From JACOZG01 sp964564105 (lineage in GTDB: Bacteria; Patescibacteriota; Minisyncoccia; Phycocordibacterales; JACOZG01): 39,628 bases of DNA. Positions 1 to 7,686 of this stretch are shown here, piece after piece; the first letter of the stretch is position 1, and every line of letters starts with the position of its first letter. The notes below the pieces were generated by a model. The model saw nothing but the letters and a program-made list of their open reading frames with translations, was not told the DNA's origin and did not search any database. Location: assembly GCA_964564105.1 (NCBI GenBank), contig CAZLZS010000007.1, forward strand, positions 1 to 39,628, given 5' to 3'. A program made the translations under genes and the position numbers.

Positions 1-52
1 GAAAAGTGGCAGCAATATTTATCAACAGTGTCACCCCTTGAGGTTAACTAAA

Positions 53-92
53 GGCCCCGTTAGAAGCCAGCGGAACTGACCTCTAACGGGGC
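53..92 (-). terminator. 11-bp hairpin at the 3' end of the S1 gene
   Basis: A perfect 11-bp inverted repeat (GCCCCGTTAGA / TCTAACGGGGC) with a 17-nt loop straddles the S1 stop codon. Read on the minus strand it is followed by a weak CTTTAG stretch rather than a long U run, so it may be an inefficient terminator or a 3' end stabiliser. Bases 1-52 contain nothing else I can identify. Confidence 0.5.
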
Positions 93-1184
93 AAGGGAGA
101 GCGTCATCTTCTGGGTTTTTGGCTCGAAGAAGTTGATGATAAACGGATAAGTCTTGCCTAATTCCAGTTTTTGTCGCAGGTCGTTTTCATCTTTGAACTC
201 CGAAATGTGGATCAGGCCAGCTACACCCTCTTCAATCGCGACCAGGGCGCCGTGCTTGTTGTATTTGATTACCACACCCACCGCGCGGTCGCCCTTTTTA
301 TATTTATCGGCCGCTTCTACCCAGGGGTTTGGTTTCAGTGTTTTGATCGAAAGAGAGATTTTTCCTTCCTTGATCTCGATCACTTTGGCTCGCACCTTGT
401 CGCCGACGCGAAAGAAGTCCCGTGGATTCTCGACAAGCGACCAGTCGATTTCCGAGATATGAATCAGTCCCTCGAAATTTTCTTCCAATTTGACAAAGAC
501 ACCGAAGTCGACAATCCCGGTAACTTCCCCGTCGACAATGTCGCCCAGGGTATATTTTTCGACAATCTCCTTGCGGTTTTTTGAGCCCGGGTTTTTCTCC
601 GAGAGAATCAGCTTGCCTTCCCTGGGATCCGCGTCAATGATAAAGACGGAGACAGTTTGGCCGATCAGCTTCTTTAGTTCATCTATGATCTTGCCGCGAT
701 CGGCGTCCGGCACCTTGGGGTAATGTTCAGATTTCAGTTGAGATGCAGGCAGAAAACCGTCCAGCCCATGCCAATCTACGATGAGGCCGCCCTTATTGGC
801 TTCTTTCACCGTCAGTCCAAATACAGTTTTGGCGTCTAGGGCTTTCTTGGCTTCGCTCCAAACAATGGCTTGCTCGGCTTCTTTAAGCGAGAGTTCCAAG
901 TAGCCGTTCTCACCCTCGGGCATGACCACTTTCGCTGTGATCGTTTCGCCGATACTGATCGCTTTAATGATCTCACGGGCATTTAAGTATTCGCGGCCGA
1001 AGATAATACCGGTGCCAAAGGGCGGCACATCCACATAAACGGCCATTTTGCCTCGGCCGATGACCGTGCCTTTAACGAGCGATCCAGCCTCGGGCGGATT
1101 GGCGCTGTTTTTGACAAGCTCGTCCATCGCCCGTTCTGAGCCCTCAGCCCTGGGCCGTTCCTCTTTTTTGTTTAACGTCAGCAT
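60..1184 (-). CDS. rpsA: S1-domain ribosomal protein (bS1-like)
   Basis: An RNA-binding protein with four consecutive S1 (OB-fold) repeats, expected to help the 30S subunit bind mRNA. The repeats begin near GSLVKGTVIG, KTVFGLTVKE, GDIVDGEVTG and GDRAVGVVIK. Repeats 3 and 4 carry the classic GLIHISE signature. At about 374 aa it is shorter than the six-repeat enterobacterial protein but normal for many bacteria. The start is uncertain. ATG 1184 lies 7 nt after an extended -10 (TGT-TATACT) and would be leaderless. ATG 1127 (MDELVKNS) would leave a ~57-nt leader but has only a weak SD. The farther ATG at 1253 lies upstream of the promoter and overlaps the divergent gene, so I rejected it. The family call is secure; the N-terminus is not. 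Confidence 0.9.
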   Translation of the reverse strand: MLTLNKKEERPRAEGSERAMDELVKNSANPPEAGSLVKGTVIGRGKMAVYVDVPPFGTGIIFGREYLNAREIIKAISIGETITAKVVMPEGENGYLELSLKEAEQAIVWSEAKKALDAKTVFGLTVKEANKGGLIVDWHGLDGFLPASQLKSEHYPKVPDADRGKIIDELKKLIGQTVSVFIIDADPREGKLILSEKNPGSKNRKEIVEKYTLGDIVDGEVTGIVDFGVFVKLEENFEGLIHISEIDWSLVENPRDFFRVGDKVRAKVIEIKEGKISLSIKTLKPNPWVEAADKYKKGDRAVGVVIKYNKHGALVAIEEGVAGLIHISEFKDENDLRQKLELGKTYPFIINFFEPKTQKMTLSLAPLEVSSAGF

Positions 1185-1191
1185 GGCGGGA

Positions 1192-1232
1192 AGTATAACA
1201 GACTGGCTAAATAAGTCCATTTTTGCTATAAT
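1192..1232. promoter_or_regulatory. Divergent promoters for S1 and MBL-fold genes
   Basis: On the minus strand TGT-TATACT (1192-1197) sits 7 nt before the S1 ATG, with a TGGACT-like -35 16 nt upstream. On the plus strand TGC-TATAAT (1227-1232) sits 10 nt before the MBL-fold ATG. Both are extended -10 elements placed so that transcription starts at or next to the start codon. Function is inferred from sequence match only. Confidence 0.65.
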
Positions 1233-1242
1233 CTTAGAAGTA

Positions 1243-1881
1243 ATGATTATCACTTATCATGGAGCGGCGATGGTCAAAGTCAGTCACGGCGAGTGGCTGG
1301 CCGTTTTTAACCCGATTGGCCGCTCGGGCGAGTCTAAATCAAGCCATTTCGGCGCGGATTTAGCCATGATCTCGCTTAATGATCCGGTTTATAACGGTGT
1401 TGAAGCAGCTACCTTCGGCGGCCGGCGGCCGTTTGTGATTGACGGCCCGGGTGAGTACGAGGTGGCCGGGACTTTTGTCCGCGGTTTTGCTTCGCCCGGG
1501 CCCGGCACTAAAATCAACACCATTTTTGATCTTGCCCTTGACGGCAAACGGCTGGTGCATCTCGGCGTGCTCGCTGATTCGGATTTGCCGGCGGCAGTGG
1601 AAGAAGAATTAGTGCCGGTGGATATTCTATTTGTGTCCATCGCGGGCTCGCCTCGATTCGGCGAAGTGGGCGGCGAGCTCCTGGCCCCACACCAGGCCTA
1701 CCAGCTCGCTTTGTCCCTTAATCCTCATCTCATCGTCCCGGTGCATTACACCCCGGAGACACTCAAGCAGTTTTTAAAGGAAGCCGGCGAGGAAAAAATT
1801 AAAACACTGGACAAGCTCATAGTGCGAGGTAAGGAATTAACGGAAAACGAAGCCGCGGTCGTGGTGCTTGAGCCAAGCTAA
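1243..1881 (+). CDS. Metallo-beta-lactamase-fold protein with degenerate metal site
   Basis: A 212-aa protein with the layout of the short Zn-dependent MBL-fold hydrolases common in candidate-phyla genomes: start MIITYHG, a DGPGEYEVAG segment near residue 75, HLG near residue 106, a DILFV strand, and a terminal PVHY. The canonical THxHxDH metal motif is replaced by ISLNDPVYN (residues 43-51), and the usual HLGD has become HLGV. It may therefore be a catalytically dead paralogue with a binding or structural role. I chose ATG 1243 because a TATAAT box lies just upstream; in-frame codons further upstream run through the divergent S1 gene. It is followed after 7 nt by a small membrane gene and then gyrA, probably one operon. 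Confidence 0.75.
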   Translation: MIITYHGAAMVKVSHGEWLAVFNPIGRSGESKSSHFGADLAMISLNDPVYNGVEAATFGGRRPFVIDGPGEYEVAGTFVRGFASPGPGTKINTIFDLALDGKRLVHLGVLADSDLPAAVEEELVPVDILFVSIAGSPRFGEVGGELLAPHQAYQLALSLNPHLIVPVHYTPETLKQFLKEAGEEKIKTLDKLIVRGKELTENEAAVVVLEPS

Positions 1882-1888
1882 TTTTTCG

Positions 1889-2155
1889 ATGGCGAAACAC
1901 TCGTTTGATTATCTGGAAAAATTGCGTCAGCGGCCCGAGCCCGTGCGCCGATGGGCGCTCCTGGCGTTGTCGAGCGGTTTGACTCTGCTTATTTTTTTCC
2001 TCTGGCTGCTTAATTTGAAATATGTCGGTCCTTTGGCCCGCTTGAGCCAACCGGCAGTTGAATCAACGGTTCAAAGCGCCAGGACCGGAGTAGCGGACGC
2101 CCTCGTCAGGATCAAAGCCGGTTGGCGAGTATTCCGTCAACGTCTCGCAAATTAA
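1889..2155 (+). CDS. Small single-pass membrane protein, unknown function
   Basis: An 88-aa protein starting MAKHSFDYLE. A basic N-terminal region (KLRQRPEPVRRW) is followed by one hydrophobic helix (ALLALSSGLTLLIFFLWLL, about residues 25-43) and a soluble tail with small and basic residues. By the positive-inside rule the N-terminus should be cytoplasmic. It lies 7 nt after the MBL-fold gene and 4 nt before gyrA, so it is probably cotranscribed with them. I do not recognise a family. The upstream in-frame start at 1868 overlaps the preceding gene and is less likely. Confidence 0.7.
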   Translation: MAKHSFDYLEKLRQRPEPVRRWALLALSSGLTLLIFFLWLLNLKYVGPLARLSQPAVESTVQSARTGVADALVRIKAGWRVFRQRLAN

Positions 2156-2159
2156 ATTT

Positions 2160-4613
2160 ATGTCCGAGCCAAAAAAGATCGCCGCCGCGGCGGACAAAAT
2201 CATCCCTGTCGAAATCACGACGGAGATGAAAGATTCGTACCTTGATTACGCCATGTCGGTGATTGTGGCGCGGGCTCTGCCCGACGTCCGCGACGGCTTG
2301 AAACCAGTTCATCGGCGGATTCTTTACGCGATGCACGATTTGGGTTTGACGGCCCAAGCCAAATTCCGCAAATCCGCTCTCGTGGTCGGCGAGGTGCTCG
2401 GTAAATATCACCCTCATGGTGATACCGCCTGCTATGATGCTTTGGTCAGACTGGCGCAAGATTTTTCCATGCGTTATCCGTTGGTGCTCGGCCAGGGCAA
2501 TTTCGGTTCCATTGACGGCGATTCGCCGGCGGCCATGCGTTACACCGAGGTGAAGATGTCGTCTCTGGCCGCCTTGCTTCTCCGAGACATCGGAAAAGAG
2601 ACGGTCGATTTCGTGCCTAATTACAGCAATGAGCGCCAAGAACCGACCCTGCTGCCCTCGGCCATTCCCAACCTTTTGTTTATGGGTTCGATTGGTATCG
2701 CCGTGGGTATGGCGACCAAGATCCCGCCGCACAATCTGGGCGAAGTGATGGAGGCCCTAATTTATTTGGCTGATCACGTCAGCGCGACTACCGAGGAATT
2801 ACTTAAGTTTGTGAAGGGGCCGGATTTCCCAACCGGCGGTTTGGCGTTTAACGAACATGACATTCATCACGCCGCGGCCTCTGGCCGCGGCGGCGTCGTT
2901 GTCCGCGGCGCGGCCGAGATTGTCGAAACGAAAGCTGGCGCCAGTCAAATCATTATCAGCTCGGTGCCGTATCAGGTTAATAAAGCCGAATTGATCGTAC
3001 ATATCGCCGATCTGGTGCGGGAAAAGAAACTCGAAGGGATTAAAGATATCCGTGACGAATCCACTACTCTCGTCGACACGCGGGTGGTGATTGATTTGAA
3101 AAGTAACAGCCAGCCCGAGAAAATTTTGAATGCTCTGTACAAACATACTGAATTAGAGACTGTTTTCCACTACAATATGCTGGCTCTGGTGGACGGCGTG
3201 CCGAAGCTCCTTTCGCTCAAGGTGATCCTTGAGGAATTCTTGAGACATCGGCAGATCGTGATCCGGCGGCGTTCGGTTTACGACCTGCGCCGGGCCGAAG
3301 AGCGCGAGCATGTTCTGGCGGGTCTGTCGAAAGCGCTCGACCAGATTGATCAGGTGATTGCCACGATTAAGAAATCGCCGGACGCCGCGACGGCGAAGGT
3401 GAAACTCATGGAACGTTTCGGCTTTTCCGACATTCAAGCCACGGCGATTCTAGAGATGAAATTGCAGAAATTGGCCGGGCTCGAGCGCCAGCAAATTGAA
3501 GATGAATTGAAGCAGATTCAAGCGCTCATCAAAGAACTCAAAGCCCTACTCGCCGAGCCCAAGAAAATTTTGGCGGTAGTCAAGAATGAGTTTAGGGAAA
3601 TTAAAAGCCAGTATGCTGATGAGCGTCGCACGCAGATTGTCCGTCACGGCGTCCGCGAGATTAAAACCGAAGATCTGGTGCCGGACAAGGAGAACATTCT
3701 AGTTTTGACCCGCGGCGGCTATGTCAAACGGACTGACCCGACTGAATACCGCGCTCAGCGGCGGGGCGGAGTCGGGGTGGTGGATTTAAATATTAAAGAA
3801 GAAGATTTTGTCTCGCTTTTCTTGACTGCCAGCACCCATGATGATCTGTTATTTTTTAGCGACCGTGGCAAGGTCTATCAGATGAAAATGTACGACATCC
3901 CGGAAGGTAAACGGGCGACCCGAGGCAAGTCCCTGATGAATTTTCTAGCGCTGTCTGATCAAGAACGAATAAGCTCGGTTTTGGCCCTGCCCCGTCAGAA
4001 TGATCAAATTAGCTCACTAGTTATGGTCACGAAATTAGGTCAAGCGAAACGAGTGGCGGTTGAATCTTTCCGCGATGTTCGCCGCAGCGGCATCATCGCC
4101 ATCACCCTTGATTCCGGCGATGAACTTTTGTCCGTGGCCGCGGCGGCCAAAGACGATCAGGCGATTTTGGCCACGGCTAGCGGCCAAGCCATTAGGTTTA
4201 AGTTGAGCGATATCCGCCAGATGGGCCGTCAGGCCTCGGGTGTCCGGACGATAAAATTGAAGAAGGGGGACGCGGTGGTGGGCTTGGGTCTGGTGACGCG
4301 AGCCAATCGGGAGGGGGAGATTCTTGTAGTTTCAGCCAACGGCTTTGGCAAGCGAACCAAGCTCGCGGAATACAAAGTACAGCGCCGCGGCGGTTCCGGA
4401 ATTAAAACCGCCAAAGTTACCGCCAAGACCGGCCGCTTGATCAAGGCCGTGGTCCTCGACCCGGACGCCAGCGAAATTTTGACCATCTCTAAACATAGTC
4501 AGGTGATCCGGACCAAACTAACCGAGATTTCAATTCTCGGCCGGGCCACCCAGGGCGTCCGAATCATGAAAGTCCGCCCGGACGACACCCTAGCGTCATT
4601 AACTTGTCTCTAG
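2160..4613 (+). CDS. gyrA: DNA gyrase subunit A
   Basis: The 817-aa breakage-reunion subunit of the type IIA topoisomerase that introduces negative supercoils. It has the usual N-terminal DNA-binding core (DYAMSVIVARALPDVRDGLKP, residues 29-49), catalytic Tyr128 in AAMRYTEVK, and a C-terminal six-bladed wrapping domain. The quinolone-determining region reads HPHGDTACYDA, so the position equivalent to E. coli Ser83 is Thr89 and the acidic Asp87 position is kept (Asp93). A GyrA-box-like QRRGGVG occurs at residues 533-539, which favours GyrA over ParC; a second, QRRGGSG, lies at 741-747. gyrB is not in this window. There is no clear SD; the ATG lies 4 nt after the preceding stop, so translational coupling is plausible. 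Confidence 0.96.
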   Translation: MSEPKKIAAAADKIIPVEITTEMKDSYLDYAMSVIVARALPDVRDGLKPVHRRILYAMHDLGLTAQAKFRKSALVVGEVLGKYHPHGDTACYDALVRLAQDFSMRYPLVLGQGNFGSIDGDSPAAMRYTEVKMSSLAALLLRDIGKETVDFVPNYSNERQEPTLLPSAIPNLLFMGSIGIAVGMATKIPPHNLGEVMEALIYLADHVSATTEELLKFVKGPDFPTGGLAFNEHDIHHAAASGRGGVVVRGAAEIVETKAGASQIIISSVPYQVNKAELIVHIADLVREKKLEGIKDIRDESTTLVDTRVVIDLKSNSQPEKILNALYKHTELETVFHYNMLALVDGVPKLLSLKVILEEFLRHRQIVIRRRSVYDLRRAEEREHVLAGLSKALDQIDQVIATIKKSPDAATAKVKLMERFGFSDIQATAILEMKLQKLAGLERQQIEDELKQIQALIKELKALLAEPKKILAVVKNEFREIKSQYADERRTQIVRHGVREIKTEDLVPDKENILVLTRGGYVKRTDPTEYRAQRRGGVGVVDLNIKEEDFVSLFLTASTHDDLLFFSDRGKVYQMKMYDIPEGKRATRGKSLMNFLALSDQERISSVLALPRQNDQISSLVMVTKLGQAKRVAVESFRDVRRSGIIAITLDSGDELLSVAAAAKDDQAILATASGQAIRFKLSDIRQMGRQASGVRTIKLKKGDAVVGLGLVTRANREGEILVVSANGFGKRTKLAEYKVQRRGGSGIKTAKVTAKTGRLIKAVVLDPDASEILTISKHSQVIRTKLTEISILGRATQGVRIMKVRPDDTLASLTCL

Positions 4614-4636
4614 AATAATTTGTTGGGGTTTTGTGT

Positions 4637-4642
4637 TACAAT
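4637..4642 (+). promoter_or_regulatory. Extended -10 for methyltransferase operon
   Basis: TGT-TACAAT ends exactly 6 nt before the ATG at 4649, placing the predicted transcription start on or beside the start codon. The -35 region is weak. No SD sequence fits in the gap. Confidence 0.6.
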
Positions 4643-4648
4643 ATATCA

Positions 4649-5191
4649 ATGCCCTTTTCGGTCCCAGCCGCCAATGTCAATCATTTTAATTTAACGGAAG
4701 GGATGACTGTGGCGGATTTCGGTGCCGGCTCCGGCGCCTACGCGCTGGCAATAGCCCGGCGCGTCGGCGCCACCGGTCGCGTCTACGCCATTGATGTGCA
4801 GAAAGAGTTGCTTGCCCGTTTGAGCCGCGAAGCCAAGGCCGGTCAGCTCGGTAACATCACTAATATCGAGGTGATCTGGTCGGATTTGGAACGCGCCGGC
4901 GGCTCCAAGCTCGCGGATCAATCGGTTGATTTCGTGCTGGTGGCCAACCTCTTGTTTCAGGTGACGGCCAAATACACTTTGGCGCTCGAGGCCAAACGGA
5001 TTTTGAAACCAGACGGTCGTCTGGCGGTGATTGACTGGCAGGATTCTTTCGGCGGTTTAGGTCCGCCCGCGGCGCAAGTGATCCGATCGGAGGAGGCCAA
5101 AAAAATTATGGCCCAGGCCGGTTTCCGTTTCCGGAAAGATTTTCCGGCCGGCGATCATCATTACGGACTTTTGTTCGCGTTGGGATCATGA
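4649..5191 (+). CDS. Class I SAM-dependent methyltransferase
   Basis: A 180-aa Rossmann-fold methyltransferase. Motif I is VADFGAGSGAYAL (from about residue 21), followed by an acidic strand end AIDVQKELL (motif II), VIWSDLE, and a late motif ILKPDGRLAVIDW typical of UbiE/Methyltransf_31 proteins. The substrate cannot be read from the sequence. The protein is short, with little beyond the core fold. The ATG follows an extended -10 box. The stop overlaps the next start as ATGA (5188-5191), so it is the first gene of an operon with the solute-binding protein and VirB2-like pilins. Confidence 0.85.
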   Translation: MPFSVPAANVNHFNLTEGMTVADFGAGSGAYALAIARRVGATGRVYAIDVQKELLARLSREAKAGQLGNITNIEVIWSDLERAGGSKLADQSVDFVLVANLLFQVTAKYTLALEAKRILKPDGRLAVIDWQDSFGGLGPPAAQVIRSEEAKKIMAQAGFRFRKDFPAGDHHYGLLFALGS

Positions 5192-6543
5192 AGAATCTTT
5201 CCACTTTCCAACTTATCATTATCGGTTTGTTCCTGTTATTTCTTGTGATCGGTACTTTGATTTTCGCCGGCGTCCTGCCGGGGTTTCGGCCGCCGGCTGG
5301 TGGCGTCGCTGGCGAGCTAACGATTTGGGGCACAGTGCCGGAAGCCATGTTGCGTCCGATCATTGATCAATTCAACAAAGATTACCAAGATTTTTTTACT
5401 CTTCGCTATACCGAGAAGGCGCCGGCCAATTTCGAGCGCGAGTTTGTGGAGGCCAAAGCTGATAACCGCGCGCCCGACCTCCTGTTACTGCCTCACGAAC
5501 TCGCTTTCACCCAGCGCGCGCGGCTTTTGCCTCTGCCCTTTGAGTTCTTTTCCTTGCGGCAGTTTCGCGACACTTTTATTGACGCCAGCGAATTCTTGAC
5601 TGACAAAGCCGGAATTCTAGCCCTGCCGCTCGTGGTTGATCCGCTCGTTATGTATTACAACAAGAATTTGTTGGCCGAAGCCGGCCTCGCGACGCCGCCG
5701 GCGAGCTGGACTGAATTTAAAGTCAAGGCCATGTCGCTGACAATATTGGATAGCCGTCGGAACATCACGCGGAGCGCCGCGGCCCTCGGCGAAACCAGGA
5801 ACATTGCCCACGCCAAAGATCTGCTGACGATGCTTTTTTTGCAAGCCGGCAATCCGATTGTCGCGCCCGTCTCACCGGCGGACGGGGTCTACGTTTCCCA
5901 ACTCGATCAATCGTTCGGCGCCACCTTGAAATCGGCCGTGGCGGTGCTCGATTTCTACACCCAGTTTGCCGATCCGGCCCGTCCCAATTATTCCTGGAAT
6001 CGGTCTTTGCCCGAGGCGCGGCAGGCCTTCAGCCGCGGCCAAACGGTTTTTTACTTCGGTTACGCCAGCGAGTATGCCACGATCACTCGGGAGAATCCGC
6101 ATTTGGTGTTTGATGTCGCTTTAGTGCCGCAGCCGGCTTCATCGGCGGACGAGGCCGGGAAAACGAATTTACCGAAATTGGTTTTAGGGCGACTGCTCTC
6201 GGCGGCCGCGGTCTCGGGTGGCTCCAAGGCCACGGCCGCCGGTCAAGCGGCGCTGGCCCTGGCTGGTTCGAAGCCGGCCGACGCGCTCGCGGCGGCGCTC
6301 TTTTTGCCGCCGGCCCGACGCGATCTCTTGGGTCAAGCCCCGGCCGATCCAGCAATGGCGGTTTTTTATCGGGCGGCGATTTTGGCCCGCAACTGGCCGG
6401 ATCCAGATCCAGTCAGGACTAAAAAGATTTTCGAGACTATGATAGAATCAGTGGTAACCGGGCGTCTGCGGTCAAACGAGGCCGTGGCTGAAGGCGACCG
6501 GCAATTGCAAGCGCTTCTGACAAGCATCTATGGAAGTAATTAG
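5188..6543 (+). CDS. Membrane-anchored extracellular solute-binding protein (family 1-like)
   Basis: A 451-aa protein with an N-terminal hydrophobic helix (residues 8-30) and no lipobox cysteine, so an uncleaved anchor rather than a lipoprotein is likely. The rest resembles periplasmic sugar-binding proteins: ELTIWGTVPEAMLRPIIDQF, APDLLLLPHE, LALPLVVDPLVMYYNKNLL and PASWTEF. No ABC permease or ATPase gene is adjacent. It sits between a methyltransferase and three VirB2-like pilin genes, so its role may be linked to the cell surface rather than to a dedicated transporter. It overlaps the upstream gene by 4 nt and the downstream gene by 14 nt. Confidence 0.85.
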   Translation: MKNLSTFQLIIIGLFLLFLVIGTLIFAGVLPGFRPPAGGVAGELTIWGTVPEAMLRPIIDQFNKDYQDFFTLRYTEKAPANFEREFVEAKADNRAPDLLLLPHELAFTQRARLLPLPFEFFSLRQFRDTFIDASEFLTDKAGILALPLVVDPLVMYYNKNLLAEAGLATPPASWTEFKVKAMSLTILDSRRNITRSAAALGETRNIAHAKDLLTMLFLQAGNPIVAPVSPADGVYVSQLDQSFGATLKSAVAVLDFYTQFADPARPNYSWNRSLPEARQAFSRGQTVFYFGYASEYATITRENPHLVFDVALVPQPASSADEAGKTNLPKLVLGRLLSAAAVSGGSKATAAGQAALALAGSKPADALAAALFLPPARRDLLGQAPADPAMAVFYRAAILARNWPDPDPVRTKKIFETMIESVVTGRLRSNEAVAEGDRQLQALLTSIYGSN

Positions 6544-6856
6544 CAAGTTTTTGCCGGCCACTTTGGTTCCCTCTTGCACGAACTGCGGTTACGAAGATTT
6601 TATTCTGCTTATCGGTAATGTTTTTAAATTCCTCACGATTGATCTGGCCGTGCCTTTGGCCACGGCGGCGATCGTCTACGGCGGCATTGTGCTTGTTACC
6701 GCCGGCACCAACGAGGGCAAGCGGAGCCAGGCTAAAAGCATTATCGGTTACGCGGTTTGGGGTTTGGTGATCGCGCTCGCCTCGTGGCTAATCGTCCGAA
6801 CGATTATGAAAGGTCTCGGGGTCGAAGCGCCGTTTTTACCAGATTTTTTTCAATGA
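6530..6856 (+). CDS. VirB2/TrbC-like small pilin 1
   Basis: A 108-aa protein with two hydrophobic helices (about 45-60 and 72-92) joined by a short polar loop, TAGTNEGKRSQAKSIIGYA. Two helices flanking a small charged loop, with a 'gxxexxxxAkxxi' pattern, are characteristic of the T4SS pilin families found in candidate-phyla bacteria. A CTNCG pair of cysteines lies near the N-terminus. It overlaps the upstream gene by 14 nt and the next by ATGA. No VirB4, VirD4 or other secretion ATPase is in view, so whether it forms a pilus or a membrane pore is unknown. Confidence 0.75.
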   Translation: MEVISKFLPATLVPSCTNCGYEDFILLIGNVFKFLTIDLAVPLATAAIVYGGIVLVTAGTNEGKRSQAKSIIGYAVWGLVIALASWLIVRTIMKGLGVEAPFLPDFFQ

Positions 6857-7218
6857 AATTATTTTTGATCGAGAAAGTGTTAGCGCAGTTTACGGATGAT
6901 CAGGGTCAGCCAGGATTTTCTGGTAATCAGGGCGACCCCATCTCCAATCCCCTCGGCAGTATAAATAGCATCAGCGCGTTGATTACCAAAATTCTAGAAA
7001 TTGTCGTTCAGATCGGTCTGCCGGCCATTGCCCTGGCTATCGTTTACACCGGGTTTCTTTTCGTCAAAGCCCGCGGCAATGAGACGGAATTGACCCAGGC
7101 CAAGACCACGCTTTTCTGGACCGTTATCGGCGCGGCCGTGATCTTGGGGGCGTTTGTGATTAAAACCGCGATTTGCGGCACCGTCACTAATCTGGGCGGC
7201 AATAATGTTTGTTCTTAA
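6853..7218 (+). CDS. VirB2/TrbC-like small pilin 2
   Basis: A 121-aa protein with a short hydrophobic N-terminus (MKLFLIEKVLAQF, possibly a signal), a polar linker, and two membrane helices around LEIVVQIGLPAIALAIVYTG and TLFWTVIGAAVILGAFV. They are separated by the loop KARGNETELTQAKT, which matches the VirB2-like topology of its neighbours. C-terminal cysteines (ICGTV and NVCS) may form a disulfide outside the membrane. The start at 6853 gives an ATGA overlap with the first pilin gene; the longer in-frame extension upstream lies inside that gene. Confidence 0.78.
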   Translation: MKLFLIEKVLAQFTDDQGQPGFSGNQGDPISNPLGSINSISALITKILEIVVQIGLPAIALAIVYTGFLFVKARGNETELTQAKTTLFWTVIGAAVILGAFVIKTAICGTVTNLGGNNVCS

Positions 7219-7223
7219 GACCT

Positions 7224-7574
7224 ATGCCAATAACCGACTTTAAATCTTTAATCAAAGCAATTGTGGATAGCGTGTTTAATCCCTTAGTTGGACTGATTCT
7301 GGCCGCGGCCCTGGTCTATTTTCTCTGGGGCGTGTTTAAATACATTCAATCCGCCGGCGATGAGACCAAGCGGAAAGAAGGCGTCACTATGATGACTTAC
7401 GGTATTATCGCCCTGTTTGTGATGGTGGCGGTCTGGGGCTTGGTGAATGTGTTGAAAAAAACTTTCCCGCTTGATTACGATACACCAACCCGACCGCCGT
7501 CCACGCGCTCGGCCATGAGGCTACGGCTCACAGCGAGCCAGCCCTCTCGACTAAATGACAATCTCGGATTATAA
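7224..7574 (+). CDS. VirB2/TrbC-like small pilin 3
   Basis: A 116-aa protein starting MPITDFKSLI, with helices at PLVGLILAAALVYFLWGVF and MMTYGIIALFVMVAVWGLV joined by the loop SAGDETKRKEGV, the same architecture as the two genes upstream. The C-terminal tail after FPLDYDTPT is rich in Arg, Ser and Pro, lacks hydrophobic structure, and runs into the tRNA-Tyr promoter. Its last ~25 residues may have been acquired when the original stop was lost. ATG 7224 lies 5 nt after the preceding stop; the earlier start at 7209 overlaps that gene. Confidence 0.75.
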   Translation: MPITDFKSLIKAIVDSVFNPLVGLILAAALVYFLWGVFKYIQSAGDETKRKEGVTMMTYGIIALFVMVAVWGLVNVLKKTFPLDYDTPTRPPSTRSAMRLRLTASQPSRLNDNLGL

Positions 7575-7575
7575 T
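7547..7575 (+). promoter_or_regulatory. tRNA-Tyr promoter
   Basis: TCGACT (7547-7552), a 17-nt spacer and TATAAT (7570-7575) lie 12 nt upstream of the mature tRNA 5' end. The -10 overlaps the stop codon of the third pilin gene. Confidence 0.65.
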
Positions 7576-7587
7576 TTCCTCTCAGCG

Positions 7588-7671
7588 GCGTCGGTGGCGG
7601 AGTGGTCAATCGCAACAGACTGTAAATCTGTCGCCCTTTGGGCTCCGGAGGTTCGAATCCTCCCCGACGCA
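7588..7671 (+). tRNA. tRNA-Tyr (GTA)
   Basis: A type II tRNA of 84 nt. The acceptor stem is GCGTCGG paired with CCGACGC. The anticodon loop reads CTGTAAA with anticodon GTA. There is a long variable arm (about CGCCCTTTGGGCTC), a T loop GTTCGAATC, and discriminator A. CCA is not encoded. It lies between the pilin operon and the prepilin gene. Confidence 0.95.
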
Positions 7672-7686
7672 TTTTAGAAATGTAAA

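Noticed and set aside
171..584. 137-aa open frame antisense to the S1 gene
   Set aside because: It is a shadow of the S1 reading frame, without recognisable motifs or a promoter.
1185..1253. Upstream extension of the S1 gene to ATG 1253
   Set aside because: It would place the start upstream of a good extended -10 and overlap the divergent gene start.
3217..3234. CTCAAGG-TGAT-CCTTGAG hairpin in gyrA
   Set aside because: It resembles the AAGG/CCTT repeats but has a 4-nt loop and encodes residues typical of GyrA at this position, so chance is more likely.
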